This document shows, piece after piece, positions 16,268 to 24,676 of a stretch of DNA of 64,000 nt. The notes below the pieces were generated by a model. That model was not told the DNA's origin. It searched no databases and worked only from the letters and a program-made list of their open reading frames with translations. The stretch comes from Actinoplanes missouriensis 431 (GTDB lineage Bacteria; Actinomycetota; Actinomycetes; Mycobacteriales; Micromonosporaceae): the NCBI RefSeq assembly GCF_000284295.1, contig NC_017093.1:62001-126000 (forward strand), given 5' to 3'. Numbering within the stretch: position 1 is the stretch's first letter; each line of letters starts with the position of its first letter. Made by a program: the position numbers and the translations under genes.

Positions 16268-18060
16268 CTCCCGTCCATGCCGCGGAGGATCAGCGGTAGC
16301 CGGTTCGGGGCGGCCGGGTCGATCACGATCGGGACGCCCCAGTCCTGACGGGTCAGGTGGCAGGCGCCGAACTCCGCGTCCACGTCGCACGTCGCCGCCT
16401 GCGCGACCACCTGGAGCACACCCTTCGGCACGTCCGGGTTGAGCACCAGCGTGCGGGAGAGATCCGTGGTGACGCCGGCGCCGTCGAGCAGCAGCTCGGC
16501 GGGTGAGGCCGACACGGTGAGCCGTAGCGGTGAGCCGAACTGGCTGTCCAGTTTCTGGCCCGGCGCCGGCGTGAAGATCACGTCGAGGGTGACCTCGCCC
16601 GGCGACAGGTGCGACGGCGGGCGCTCGGTCTTGTGCCGCTCGCCGCTGACCGTTTTCACCACGCCGGGCGCGAGCCGGGTCAGCCGGTGCGCTGCCGACT
16701 CCACGACCAGCACCTCGTTGTCGCTGGTCACCAGCACGTCGCTCGGCTCGGCCAGCCCGGAGTCCACGGTGGAGACGGCATCGGCCGCCGGGTCGAAGCG
16801 GCGGACCGCACCGTTGTACGTGTCGGCGACCAGCACCGAGCCATCCGGCAGAGCCGCCACACCGAGCGGGTGCTGGAAGAGCGCCTCCTCCGCCTTACCG
16901 TCCACGTGACCGAAATCGAACAGGCCCTGGCCGACCGCGGTGTGCAGCACGCCGTCCTCGACGTAGCGCAGCGCCGACGTCTCGCTGTCCGCGATCCAGA
17001 GACGCTTGCCGTCCCGGCTGACCGACAGGCCCGACGGCTGGGCCATCCACACGTCCGGCAGGGGTCCGTCGCGCAGCGCCTCGACCGTGGTGCCGGCGTA
17101 GACGCCGACCGTGCGCTTGATCGGGTCGAACCACCAGAGCTGGTGGATGCCGGCCATCGCGATGATGACCTTGTCGTCGAACCACGCCAGGTCCCACGGG
17201 GAGGAGAGGTCGGCGGCGAGCGCGTCGTGCGGGCGGTCGTCCACCGTGGAACGCCACGGCTTGCCGGAGCCGGCCACCACGTGGATCTCGCCGGTCTCGG
17301 TGCGCAGGGCCCGCAGCTGGTGGTTCACGGTGTCGGCGACGATGACGTCGTAATTGGTGATCTTGGAGATCTCGGGCGGCAGCTGGACCATGCCCTGCGG
17401 CTCGCTGAACGGCTCGTTCCGGTTCTCGCCGCCGAACCGGCGGACCAGCGTCTCGCCGTCCCGCTCCAGCTCGACGATCGAGTGCCGGGCCGAGTCGGAG
17501 ACCAGCAGATTGCCGTTCGCCAGCTCGATCGCCTTGCCGGGGAAGCGGAGCAGACCCTCCGGCACCGGCGGCGGAACGAACGGCCCGTCGCCGCGGTGCA
17601 GGGTGCCGTCCGCCTCGTGCTTGACGATCAGCTCGTCGATCAGCCGGGACAGGCCCTCGGCGTGGCCCTCGCCGGCCATCGAGGCAACCAGGTAACCGGT
17701 CGGGTCGACCACGGCCAGGGTGGGCCAAGCCTTCGCGGCGTACTGCTGCCAGAGGTGCATGTCGCCGTCGTCGACGACCGGGTGGTGCACGCCGTACCGC
17801 TCCACGGCGGCGGCCAGGGCCACCGGGTCACGCTCGTGCTCGAACTTCGGGGAGTGGACGCCGATCACCACGATGGCGTCGCCGTACTTCTCCTCCAGCG
17901 GCCGCAGCTCGTCCAGGACATGCAGACAGTTGATGCAGCAGAACGTCCAGAAGTCCAGAATAAGGATCTTGCCCCGCAGGTCGGCGAGGGTCAGATCCTT
18001 GCCGCCGGTGTTGAGCCAGCCGCGGCCCTTGAGTTCGGGCGCACGCACGCGAGAGTTCAT
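16264..18060 (-). CDS. Thioredoxin-domain protein with NHL repeats (NHLRC2-like)
   Basis: 598 residues from ATG 18060; an ATG at 18069 is possible but lies in a CACGAT sequence placed like a -10 box for the later start. The N-terminal 160 residues form a TlpA-like thioredoxin domain with the redox motif WTFCCINCLH. The middle is a six-bladed NHL/YVTN propeller of repeats such as AIELANGNLLVSDSARHSIVEL, LWIADSETSALR and VLVADTYNGAVRRFDP. The C-terminal 100 residues form a beta-rich domain. This is the layout of NHLRC2 proteins, conserved from bacteria to animals with no fixed substrate. With no secretion signal it should act in the cytoplasm. Confidence 0.88.
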   Translation of the reverse strand: MNSRVRAPELKGRGWLNTGGKDLTLADLRGKILILDFWTFCCINCLHVLDELRPLEEKYGDAIVVIGVHSPKFEHERDPVALAAAVERYGVHHPVVDDGDMHLWQQYAAKAWPTLAVVDPTGYLVASMAGEGHAEGLSRLIDELIVKHEADGTLHRGDGPFVPPPVPEGLLRFPGKAIELANGNLLVSDSARHSIVELERDGETLVRRFGGENRNEPFSEPQGMVQLPPEISKITNYDVIVADTVNHQLRALRTETGEIHVVAGSGKPWRSTVDDRPHDALAADLSSPWDLAWFDDKVIIAMAGIHQLWWFDPIKRTVGVYAGTTVEALRDGPLPDVWMAQPSGLSVSRDGKRLWIADSETSALRYVEDGVLHTAVGQGLFDFGHVDGKAEEALFQHPLGVAALPDGSVLVADTYNGAVRRFDPAADAVSTVDSGLAEPSDVLVTSDNEVLVVESAAHRLTRLAPGVVKTVSGERHKTERPPSHLSPGEVTLDVIFTPAPGQKLDSQFGSPLRLTVSASPAELLLDGAGVTTDLSRTLVLNPDVPKGVLQVVAQAATCDVDAEFGACHLTRQDWGVPIVIDPAAPNRLPLILRGMDGS

Positions 18061-18128
18061 GACGCCCATCGTGCCTCACGGCCGCGGTCCCGCCCACCGG
18101 CGGGACCGCAGCTGTGATCAGGCTTTAC

Positions 18129-21100
18129 TCAGGCCTTCGGCTTCAGGCACAGGACCTGGTCGCCGCCGTCCTTCGGCACCACGATGTACGGCTGGGCCTG
18201 GTCGGCGCACTGCTCCTTGGCGCCGGCGATCGACACGACCTCGAACGCGCCGGCGGTCGAGCAGTCCGCCTTCACCGGCTTGTTGCCCGAACTCCGGGTC
18301 ACGCAGTCACCCTGCGCCACGTTGAACTCGTCGTCACCCGAGATCAGGTAGACCAGGCCGAACACCAGCGCCAGCAGCAGACCCGCGCCGAGCACGACCG
18401 CGATGGTGACCGGCACGGTGCGCACGTTCACCTTCGGCGAGGCAGGCGCCGGCGGCTCCTCCGCCTTGAACTGCTCGAACCGGTCCTGCTCGTCCGGACC
18501 CGGCCAGCTCGTCGTGTCCTCCGGGCCAGGCGGCGTAACCGTGGCCCGCGCCGCCGGGCTGCCCGGGTAGACACCGGGAGCCGGCTCGCCCGGCATCGGC
18601 GGCAGGGCGGGCGCCGGAACGTACGGGTTGCTGCCCCGCCCGGAGACGTCCGTGGTGAGCTCGCTGAACTGGTCCGGCGACGCGCCACGGCCGGCGAGGT
18701 CGGTGGTGAACTCGTTGAACGGCGGACCGGCCGGGTCGCCGGGGCGAGCCGGGGAACCGGGGGCGCCGAACGCCGGGCCACCCGACGACGGGAACTGCGG
18801 AGATCCGGGCATCGAGTACGGGGATCCGCCCGAACCCGGGAACGGCGGCGCGCCCGGAGTGTCCTGCGGTGCGATCCGCGCGCTGGCCGAGGCACGGGCC
18901 GACGCCCGGGCAGGGGACTGTGGCGCGACGCCCGGAGCTTCGTTGCCGAAACCACCGTCACGCTGCGGGAACGGGACGCTGCCGAAGCCACCGCTCGGTT
19001 CGGAGCCGTTGTCGTCGGCCCGCTGCCCGTAGGCGTCGTCGGCCCGCTGACCGTATGCGTTGTCGTCTGCGCGCTGGCCGTAGGTGTTGTCGTCGGGCCG
19101 CTGGCCGTAGGTGTTGCTCTGCGGGGCGTCGCCGGGCCGGGGGCCGAACGGGCCCGCGTCGCCGGGGTGCTGGTCTTCGCCGGGGCGCTGGCTTTCACCG
19201 GGATACTGGCTTTCACCAGGGCGCTGGCTTTCACCAGGGCGCTGGCTTTCACCAGGGCGCTGGCCGAACGGGTTCTCGGCGCCGGGCTGCTGCGGGTAGC
19301 CGCGCTGCGGAAGCGGAGCCGCCGCGAAGCCGCCACTCGGCTCGTCGTCGGTGCGCTGTCCGGGGCCGGGGAAACCGGAGCCGTTGTTCGAGGGGTGACC
19401 GCCGGGCGGCGTGAACCGGTCCTGCTGGAACGAGCCGGAGGGCTCGTCCGCGTCCGGCCGCGGCGGCGCGAACGGAGCGCCGAACGGTGCTTCGTTCCGC
19501 TGCGCGGCGAACGGCGCGTCAGCCAGCGGCGCGGAGAACGGAGACTCCGCTTGCTGCGCGGAGGAAGCATCCTGCTGCGGCACGCCGTAGGGGGAATCGC
19601 TCTGCTGCGTCCCAAAAGGAGCATTGGGCTGCTGCGACCCGAAGGGAGCGTCGGTCTGCTGCGTTCCGTAAGGCGCGTCGGCCGGCCGGGACCCGTAAGG
19701 AGCCTCGGCCTGCTGCGCTCCGTACGGCGCGTCGGTCTGCGGCACACCGTAGGGCGCGTCGGGCTGCTGTGCCCCGAACGGCGCGTCGGCCTGCGGCGTT
19801 CCATAGGGCGCGTCCGGCTGCTGGCCTCCGAAAGGCGCGTCCTGGTGTTGCGGCGCGTTCGGCTGCTGCGGGAACGGTGAGTCCGCGTGCTGCCCGGCAC
19901 CGGCCGGGGAGAACGGCGCGGCCGGGAACGCGCCGGACTGCTCGCTGTCGGAGCGGTCCTCGTCGCTGGTCTCCAGCTCGGCCGGGGGTGTTGCGGCGGG
20001 ACGGCCGTAGACCCGGGCTTGAGGAGCGGGTGCCGGTGGCGGGAGTTCGGTGGCGTCGACGCGGGCGCCGGGCACCGACGCGCTGGCCGTCACCGGGCGG
20101 GCCGAGCCGACCGCGGGGCGTTCGCCCGGGTCGCGCGGCTGCGGCACGGCGCTGCCGGAAGTCGGCGCGGGCGCCGGAGGGGGAGTCGGCGCGCCACCGG
20201 TGCCGAGTGCGGCACCGGGCACACGCTGCGGGAATCCGGAACCACCGGCAGGCTCGGCGTCACGGTCGGCGGAAGCCTCCGGACCGGCCTCAGCCGACCC
20301 GAACCCGCCACCGGCCGGCGAGGCGTTCCCAAAGCCGTTCGCGGACTGCGGCGCGTTCCCGAACGGGCCGTCCGCCTGCTGCGCGGACCCATAGGTGCCA
20401 CCGGACTGAGGCGCCGGCGGGAAACCCGGGTCGGACTGCTGCGGGGATCCGTATGCGCCGCCGGACTGCGGGGCGGAACCGTAGGTCCCACCCTGCTGCG
20501 GAGCGGAGCTGAACGGCTGCGCGCTCCCGTCACCCTGCGGGGCGGAGCCGAACGGGTCACCCTGCGGGGCGGAGCCGAACGGGTCACCCTGCGGGGCGGA
20601 GCCGAACGGGCCGCCGAACTGCGGCTGCCCACCACCGGGCACGGCGCCCGGCTCCGACGGGGTGCGGGACGGGAGGTCCACGCCGGCGCCGTCGTTCTCG
20701 ATGGCTGGGCCGGCCGGCGTGCGCAGCGGGAAGCCGCTGCCGTCGCCGCGCCGGGTCGGGAAGGCGGCCGGCCGGCTCGGGTCGGAGCTCTCGGGGGCGG
20801 CGGCGGTGCGAGCGTTGTTCTGCATCCAGCTGTTCTGTGCCGGGCCCGCGGTGAAACCGCTCGGGCCGGAAGAGTCGGGGAGGTCGGTGAGGCTGGCGCC
20901 GGGCACGCGCACCGGCTGGTCACCGAAAGCGGAGAAACTGGTGCCGCCGGAGTCGTCCGAGGCCGGAACGGAAGCGCCCGGGGTGCGTGTGGGCAGCCCA
21001 CCGGGGCCGCTGGAACCAGCGGAGGCCTGGGCCGGGGGAGCGGCCGGCGGAGTCCAGCCGGCCTGCCCGGGAGTACCGGAGCCAGCGGGCGCGCCCGGGA

Positions 21101-21560
21101 AGCCGGAAGCCGGCGATCCATAGGGCGCCGCACCGGGAGTGACCGGCCCATAGGGCGAGGCGGTCGGCTCGCGGCGGGGCAGCTCGTTCTCCTCGGCCGG
21201 CACGCGGGCCGAACCATACGGAGTGCCGGCCGGCTTGGGGCCGGCGCCGAACGCGGCGACCTGCGGGACCACGAACGGCGAGCCGCCGTTCGGCGTGGCC
21301 TGCGGCGGAGGGCCGTAGGAGGTGGGGACGTTGTCGGCCGGCGCCGGGGCGGATGCCCGACCGGCCGGTCGCTGACCATCGGACTCGGACGGGAAGCCAC
21401 CTGAGCCGCCGGGCGGGAAGCCACCCGAGCCGTCGGGAGAGTAGCCACCCGGACCGCCGGGCGAGTAACCCCCCGAACCGTCAGGCGAGTAACCGCCCGA
21501 ACCAGGTCCGCCCGACGTGGCTTCGGCCGGCTGACCGGCGTGGTGCCCCTCGGACGTCAT
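18129..21560 (-). CDS. Very long disordered Pro/Gly/Gln-rich single-pass membrane protein
   Basis: 1143 residues from ATG 21560, which has a GAGGAGG ribosome-binding site. About 1050 residues are low complexity, rich in Gly, Pro, Gln, Ala, Ser and Phe/Tyr, with tandem repeats such as QQPDAPYG, RPGESQ, YGQRADDN and SAPQGDPFG. Near residue 1050 is one membrane segment (VTIAVVLGAGLLLALVFGLVYLI), then an outer domain of about 69 residues with four Cys (GDC, ADC, EQC, VLC), probably two disulfides, of the LppU-like kind common after such segments in actinomycetes. Topology puts the disordered part in the cytoplasm. Function is not known; its composition suits condensation or scaffold roles. Confidence 0.85.
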   Translation of the reverse strand: MTSEGHHAGQPAEATSGGPGSGGYSPDGSGGYSPGGPGGYSPDGSGGFPPGGSGGFPSESDGQRPAGRASAPAPADNVPTSYGPPPQATPNGGSPFVVPQVAAFGAGPKPAGTPYGSARVPAEENELPRREPTASPYGPVTPGAAPYGSPASGFPGAPAGSGTPGQAGWTPPAAPPAQASAGSSGPGGLPTRTPGASVPASDDSGGTSFSAFGDQPVRVPGASLTDLPDSSGPSGFTAGPAQNSWMQNNARTAAAPESSDPSRPAAFPTRRGDGSGFPLRTPAGPAIENDGAGVDLPSRTPSEPGAVPGGGQPQFGGPFGSAPQGDPFGSAPQGDPFGSAPQGDGSAQPFSSAPQQGGTYGSAPQSGGAYGSPQQSDPGFPPAPQSGGTYGSAQQADGPFGNAPQSANGFGNASPAGGGFGSAEAGPEASADRDAEPAGGSGFPQRVPGAALGTGGAPTPPPAPAPTSGSAVPQPRDPGERPAVGSARPVTASASVPGARVDATELPPPAPAPQARVYGRPAATPPAELETSDEDRSDSEQSGAFPAAPFSPAGAGQHADSPFPQQPNAPQHQDAPFGGQQPDAPYGTPQADAPFGAQQPDAPYGVPQTDAPYGAQQAEAPYGSRPADAPYGTQQTDAPFGSQQPNAPFGTQQSDSPYGVPQQDASSAQQAESPFSAPLADAPFAAQRNEAPFGAPFAPPRPDADEPSGSFQQDRFTPPGGHPSNNGSGFPGPGQRTDDEPSGGFAAAPLPQRGYPQQPGAENPFGQRPGESQRPGESQRPGESQYPGESQRPGEDQHPGDAGPFGPRPGDAPQSNTYGQRPDDNTYGQRADDNAYGQRADDAYGQRADDNGSEPSGGFGSVPFPQRDGGFGNEAPGVAPQSPARASARASASARIAPQDTPGAPPFPGSGGSPYSMPGSPQFPSSGGPAFGAPGSPARPGDPAGPPFNEFTTDLAGRGASPDQFSELTTDVSGRGSNPYVPAPALPPMPGEPAPGVYPGSPAARATVTPPGPEDTTSWPGPDEQDRFEQFKAEEPPAPASPKVNVRTVPVTIAVVLGAGLLLALVFGLVYLISGDDEFNVAQGDCVTRSSGNKPVKADCSTAGAFEVVSIAGAKEQCADQAQPYIVVPKDGGDQVLCLKPKA
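19161..19268. repeat. Six 18-bp tandem repeats inside the long disordered protein gene
   Basis: Units close to ACCAGGGCGCTGGCTTTC begin every 18 bp from 19161. Three central units are almost identical, so expansion is recent. They encode the RPGESQ hexapeptide on the minus strand. Confidence 0.88.
20530..20610. repeat. Three perfect 27-bp tandem repeats inside the long disordered protein gene
   Basis: Three copies of a 27-bp unit (20530, 20557, 20584) beginning TCACCCTGCGGGGCGGAGCC, encoding SAPQGDPFG on the minus strand. Confidence 0.88.
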
Positions 21561-21831
21561 ACGCGCCTCCTCGTTTCTGCGGCCGTGCCAGCTTTGCACG
21601 GACGCGGCCCCGCCGGCGTCCTTCCGCCGAAGGGCCGTGCCAGCTCTCCGGCCAGGCCGTGCTGGGGCCCGGATCAGCAAGCCGCCGGTGGCCCCGGTCC
21701 CCCTCGCCGACCGGCCGCGCCGGCTTGAGGACCGTGCCCAACCGTACCGGGCGTCGGCGACCGGAGGAATCCCGGTGTACGCCCCGGAGGGACCGGTGTC
21801 CGATCTTCAAGAGTGGTTTTTGACACGAAAA

Positions 21832-21858
21832 GGCCCGTCCGGATGATCCGGACGGGCC
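21832..21858 (-). terminator. Intrinsic terminator
   Basis: Stem GGCCCGTCCGGA / TCCGGACGGGCC with a TGA loop. On the minus strand it is followed by TTTTCG, so it ends transcription from the 45-residue ORF before the long membrane protein gene. Confidence 0.75.
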
Positions 21859-21896
21859 GTTCGTTGCTCATAACCCCTCGAAGATGCGCCCTTGGT

Positions 21897-22034
21897 TCAG
21901 CTGGGCTGCCTCTGCGAGAAGAAGGCGATCTCGTCACGCATCGCCTGCGTGGGCGCCGACTGCATGGCGCGGTCGATGGCGCGGTTCTGGCGGCTGATCA
22001 TCCGACGCCGGCGGATGCGGTCGATCATGCTCAT
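21897..22034 (-). CDS. Small basic 45-residue ORF
   Basis: Encodes MSMIDRIRRRRMISRQNRAI followed by DRAMQSAPTQ and a short tail ending FFSQRQPS. Helical, strongly basic in the first 24 residues. The ATG at 22034 is preceded by GGGAAAG-AAGC; a longer in-frame version starting at 22166 lacks a ribosome-binding site. It lies between the 2-oxoacid dehydrogenase operon and the long membrane protein gene and has its own terminator. Function unknown; a nucleic-acid or membrane-associated role is only a guess from charge. Confidence 0.55.
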   Translation of the reverse strand: MSMIDRIRRRRMISRQNRAIDRAMQSAPTQAMRDEIAFFSQRQPS

Positions 22035-22235
22035 GGCCCTGCTTCTTTCCCCGGCTCTTGGCCGGCCTTGCTCATGACGAGCGCGACCGGTCCCGCTTGT
22101 GGCGGTCACCTCGGCGCACGTCTCGGTGTTGATCCGAGTATGCGCCTCCAATGAGGAGCTTTCCAAACTATTTGGGGGTGAGCTGGGTCATCTGCTTACG
22201 GATCGAAGGTCCGCACCCGTCCGGGCCGAAAGAAT

Positions 22236-23684
22236 CTATCCCCAGGTGAGCATCGCCGTCTTCGGGTCGGAGAGGAAGGCGCCGACGTCCCGGAGGAACT
22301 TCGAGCCCAGTTCGCCGTCGATGATCCGGTGGTCGAAGGAGAGCCCGAGGGTCGTGACCTGGCGAATCTTGATCTTGCCGTTGTGCACCCACGGTGTCGG
22401 CCGGATCGCGCCGAGGGCCAGGATCGCCGACTCGCCGGGCGGCAGGATCGGCGTGCCGGTGTCGACGCCGTACACGCCGACGTTCGTGATCGAGAACGTG
22501 CCGCCGGCCATGTCGGACGGCGGCGTCTTGCCCGAGCGGGCCTTCCGGATCAGGTCGTTGAGCGCGGTGGCCAGCTCCGGCAGGGCGAGCCGGCCGGCGT
22601 CCTTGACGTTCGGGACGATCAGCCCGCGCTCGGTCGCGGCCGCGATGCCGAGGTTCACGTACTCCTTCACGATGATCTCGCCGGTCTCGCCGGACCAGGT
22701 GGAGTTGACCATCGGGTATCGCTTGATCGCGAGCAGCACGGCTTTCGCCACGAGCAGCAGCGGGGAGATCTTCTGCTCGGCGAACTCGGGCCGGCCGCGC
22801 AGTTTCTCCAGCGTCTTCACGGTCCGGGTCACGTCGACCGTGAGGAACTCGGTGACGTGCGGCGCGGTGAACGCGGACGCGACCATGTTGGCCGCGGTCA
22901 GCTTCCGCACTCCCTTGATCGGGATCCGCTGCTCCCGCGACCCGGTTTCCGCGGCGCCGTTCAGCGCGGGCGCGGGGGTCAGGTCCGGCTCGGCGACGGC
23001 TTGCGCCACTGCCTTCTGTACGTCGTCGCGCGTCACCGACCCGGACGGGCCGGTGCCGATGATCGTTGCGAGGTCCACGCCGAGATCCCGGGCCAGTTTG
23101 CGGACCGGCGGTTTCGCCAGAACCGGTCCACCCACGGTTGCCGTGATCGGGGCGGGCGCGGGCCGGACGGGTTGCGGCGTTTCCTGCGATGCCATCGCGA
23201 GCGGGACGGCCGGGATGCCGGGAGCCGCCGCAGGCGGGGTGGCCGCCGTTGCGTTTGTGGGAGTCGCAGGCGTACCCGATCGGGGTCTTCTCTTTGCGGT
23301 TGTGGTTTTCGGGCCGTAACCGACGAGCACCGCCGTGCGGCCGCCCGGAGCCGGACCACCGATGAGGCCGGCCTCCGGGTCGTCACCTGCGGCGGGAGCG
23401 GATGGGGCGGATGCGGGTTCGGCGATCGGGCCCGCGCCGGGATCGGTGTCGATCGAGATGATCGGCTTGCCCACCTCGACCACCGTGCCGGCCTCGTGGA
23501 AGATCTTGGTGACCACGCCGGCCCACTTGGCGGGGATCTCGACTGCTGCTTTCGCCGTCTCCACCTCGACGATCGGCTGGTTCAGCTCGATCGTGTCGCC
23601 GACCTTGACGAGCCAGGCCAGGATCTCGCCCTCGGTGAGGCCTTCGCCCAGGTCGGGCAGGTTGAATTCCTTGATCCGGGACAT
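22236..23684 (-). CDS. bkdC: 2-oxoacid dehydrogenase E2 (dihydrolipoamide acyltransferase)
   Basis: 482 residues from ATG 23684. Lipoyl domain at residues 4-80 (LPDLGEGLTEGEILAWLVKV, lipoyl-lysine K45 in VETAKAAVE), a Pro/Ala linker, a peripheral subunit-binding domain (PPVRKLARDLGVDLATI-GTGPSG), and a catalytic domain ending SFDHRIIDGELGSKFLRDVG with the HxxxDG active site. The core of a branched-chain or related 2-oxoacid dehydrogenase complex, transferring acyl groups to CoA. Third in an E1a-E1b-E2 operon, 5 nt after E1b. Branched-chain specificity is inferred from the separate E1 subunits and actinobacterial context; no E3 gene is in the window. Confidence 0.92.
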   Translation of the reverse strand: MSRIKEFNLPDLGEGLTEGEILAWLVKVGDTIELNQPIVEVETAKAAVEIPAKWAGVVTKIFHEAGTVVEVGKPIISIDTDPGAGPIAEPASAPSAPAAGDDPEAGLIGGPAPGGRTAVLVGYGPKTTTAKRRPRSGTPATPTNATAATPPAAAPGIPAVPLAMASQETPQPVRPAPAPITATVGGPVLAKPPVRKLARDLGVDLATIIGTGPSGSVTRDDVQKAVAQAVAEPDLTPAPALNGAAETGSREQRIPIKGVRKLTAANMVASAFTAPHVTEFLTVDVTRTVKTLEKLRGRPEFAEQKISPLLLVAKAVLLAIKRYPMVNSTWSGETGEIIVKEYVNLGIAAATERGLIVPNVKDAGRLALPELATALNDLIRKARSGKTPPSDMAGGTFSITNVGVYGVDTGTPILPPGESAILALGAIRPTPWVHNGKIKIRQVTTLGLSFDHRIIDGELGSKFLRDVGAFLSDPKTAMLTWG

Positions 23685-23689
23685 CGGCG

Positions 23690-24676
23690 TCACCAGCCGA
23701 ACGCGCGGTCGACGGCGTCCAGCACACGGTCGAGATCGGGGAGGTACTCCTCCTCGGCCCGTGCCGCCGGATAGGGGATGTCGTAGCCGGTGACCCGTAG
23801 GACCGGCGCCTCCAGGGAGTAGAAGCACTCCTCGGTGATCCGGGCGGCGAGTTCCGCGCCGAGGCCCAGGTTGCCCGGCGCCTCGTGCACGACGACCGCG
23901 CGGCCGGTCCGCTTCACCGACTCGAAGATCGTCGGGTAGTCCACCGGGGAGAGCGAGCGCAGGTCGATGACCTCCAGCTCACGGCCGTCCTCGGCGGCGG
24001 CCGCGGCGGCGTCCAGCGCCACCTTGACCATCGGGCCGTAGGCGAGCAGCGTCGCGGCCGAGCCGGGCCGGGCCACCCGTGCCGCGTGCAGCGGGAAGGC
24101 CCCGGACAGCGGCGCGTCGAGATCGACCGCGCCCTTCTCCCAGTACCGCCGTTTCGGCTCGAAGAAGACGATCGGGTCGTCCGAGGTGATCGCCTGCTGG
24201 ATCATCGAGTACGCGTCCGCGGGGTTGGCGCAGGTCACCACCTTGAGACCGGGGGTGTGCGCGAAGTACGCCTCGGGGGACTCGGAGTGGTGCTCGACAG
24301 CGCCGATGCCACCGCCGAACGGGATCCGGATGACGATCGGCAACCGCACGTTGCCCTTGGAGCGGTAATGCATCTTCGCGACCTGGCTGACGATCTGGTT
24401 GTAGGCCGGGAAGACGAAGCCGTCGAACTGGATCTCGCAGACCGGCCGGTAACCGCGGATCGCGAGGCCGACAGCGGTCCCGATGATGCCGGCCTCGGCG
24501 AGCGGGGTGTCGATCACCCGGTCCTCGCCGAAGTCCTTCTGCAGGCCGTCGGTGATCCGGAAGACACCGCCGAGCTTGCCGACGTCCTCCCCCATGATCA
24601 CTACCTTGGGGTCGTTCTCCAGCGCGCGGCGCAGGCCGTGGTTGAGCGCCTTGCCCAGGTTGATCGTCTCGGTCAT
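23690..24676 (-). CDS. bkdB: 2-oxoacid dehydrogenase E1 beta subunit
   Basis: 328 residues from ATG 24676. Transketolase-like beta subunit: VVIMGEDVGKLGGVFRIT near the start, FDGFVFPAYNQIVSQVAKM, the GGGIGAVEHHSESPEAYFAHTPGL substrate-channel segment, and a C-terminal domain with EVIDLRSLSPVDY. It completes the thiamin diphosphate site with the alpha subunit. The start overlaps the alpha stop by one base (TGATG), so the two subunits are made together in equal amounts. Confidence 0.94.
   Translation of the reverse strand: MTETINLGKALNHGLRRALENDPKVVIMGEDVGKLGGVFRITDGLQKDFGEDRVIDTPLAEAGIIGTAVGLAIRGYRPVCEIQFDGFVFPAYNQIVSQVAKMHYRSKGNVRLPIVIRIPFGGGIGAVEHHSESPEAYFAHTPGLKVVTCANPADAYSMIQQAITSDDPIVFFEPKRRYWEKGAVDLDAPLSGAFPLHAARVARPGSAATLLAYGPMVKVALDAAAAAAEDGRELEVIDLRSLSPVDYPTIFESVKRTGRAVVVHEAPGNLGLGAELAARITEECFYSLEAPVLRVTGYDIPYPAARAEEEYLPDLDRVLDAVDRAFGW

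Noticed and set aside
19887-21404. 505-codon plus-strand frame opposite the disordered membrane protein
   Set aside because: Gly/Arg-rich shadow of the repeat gene; no ribosome-binding site, and composition mirrors the opposite strand's repeats.
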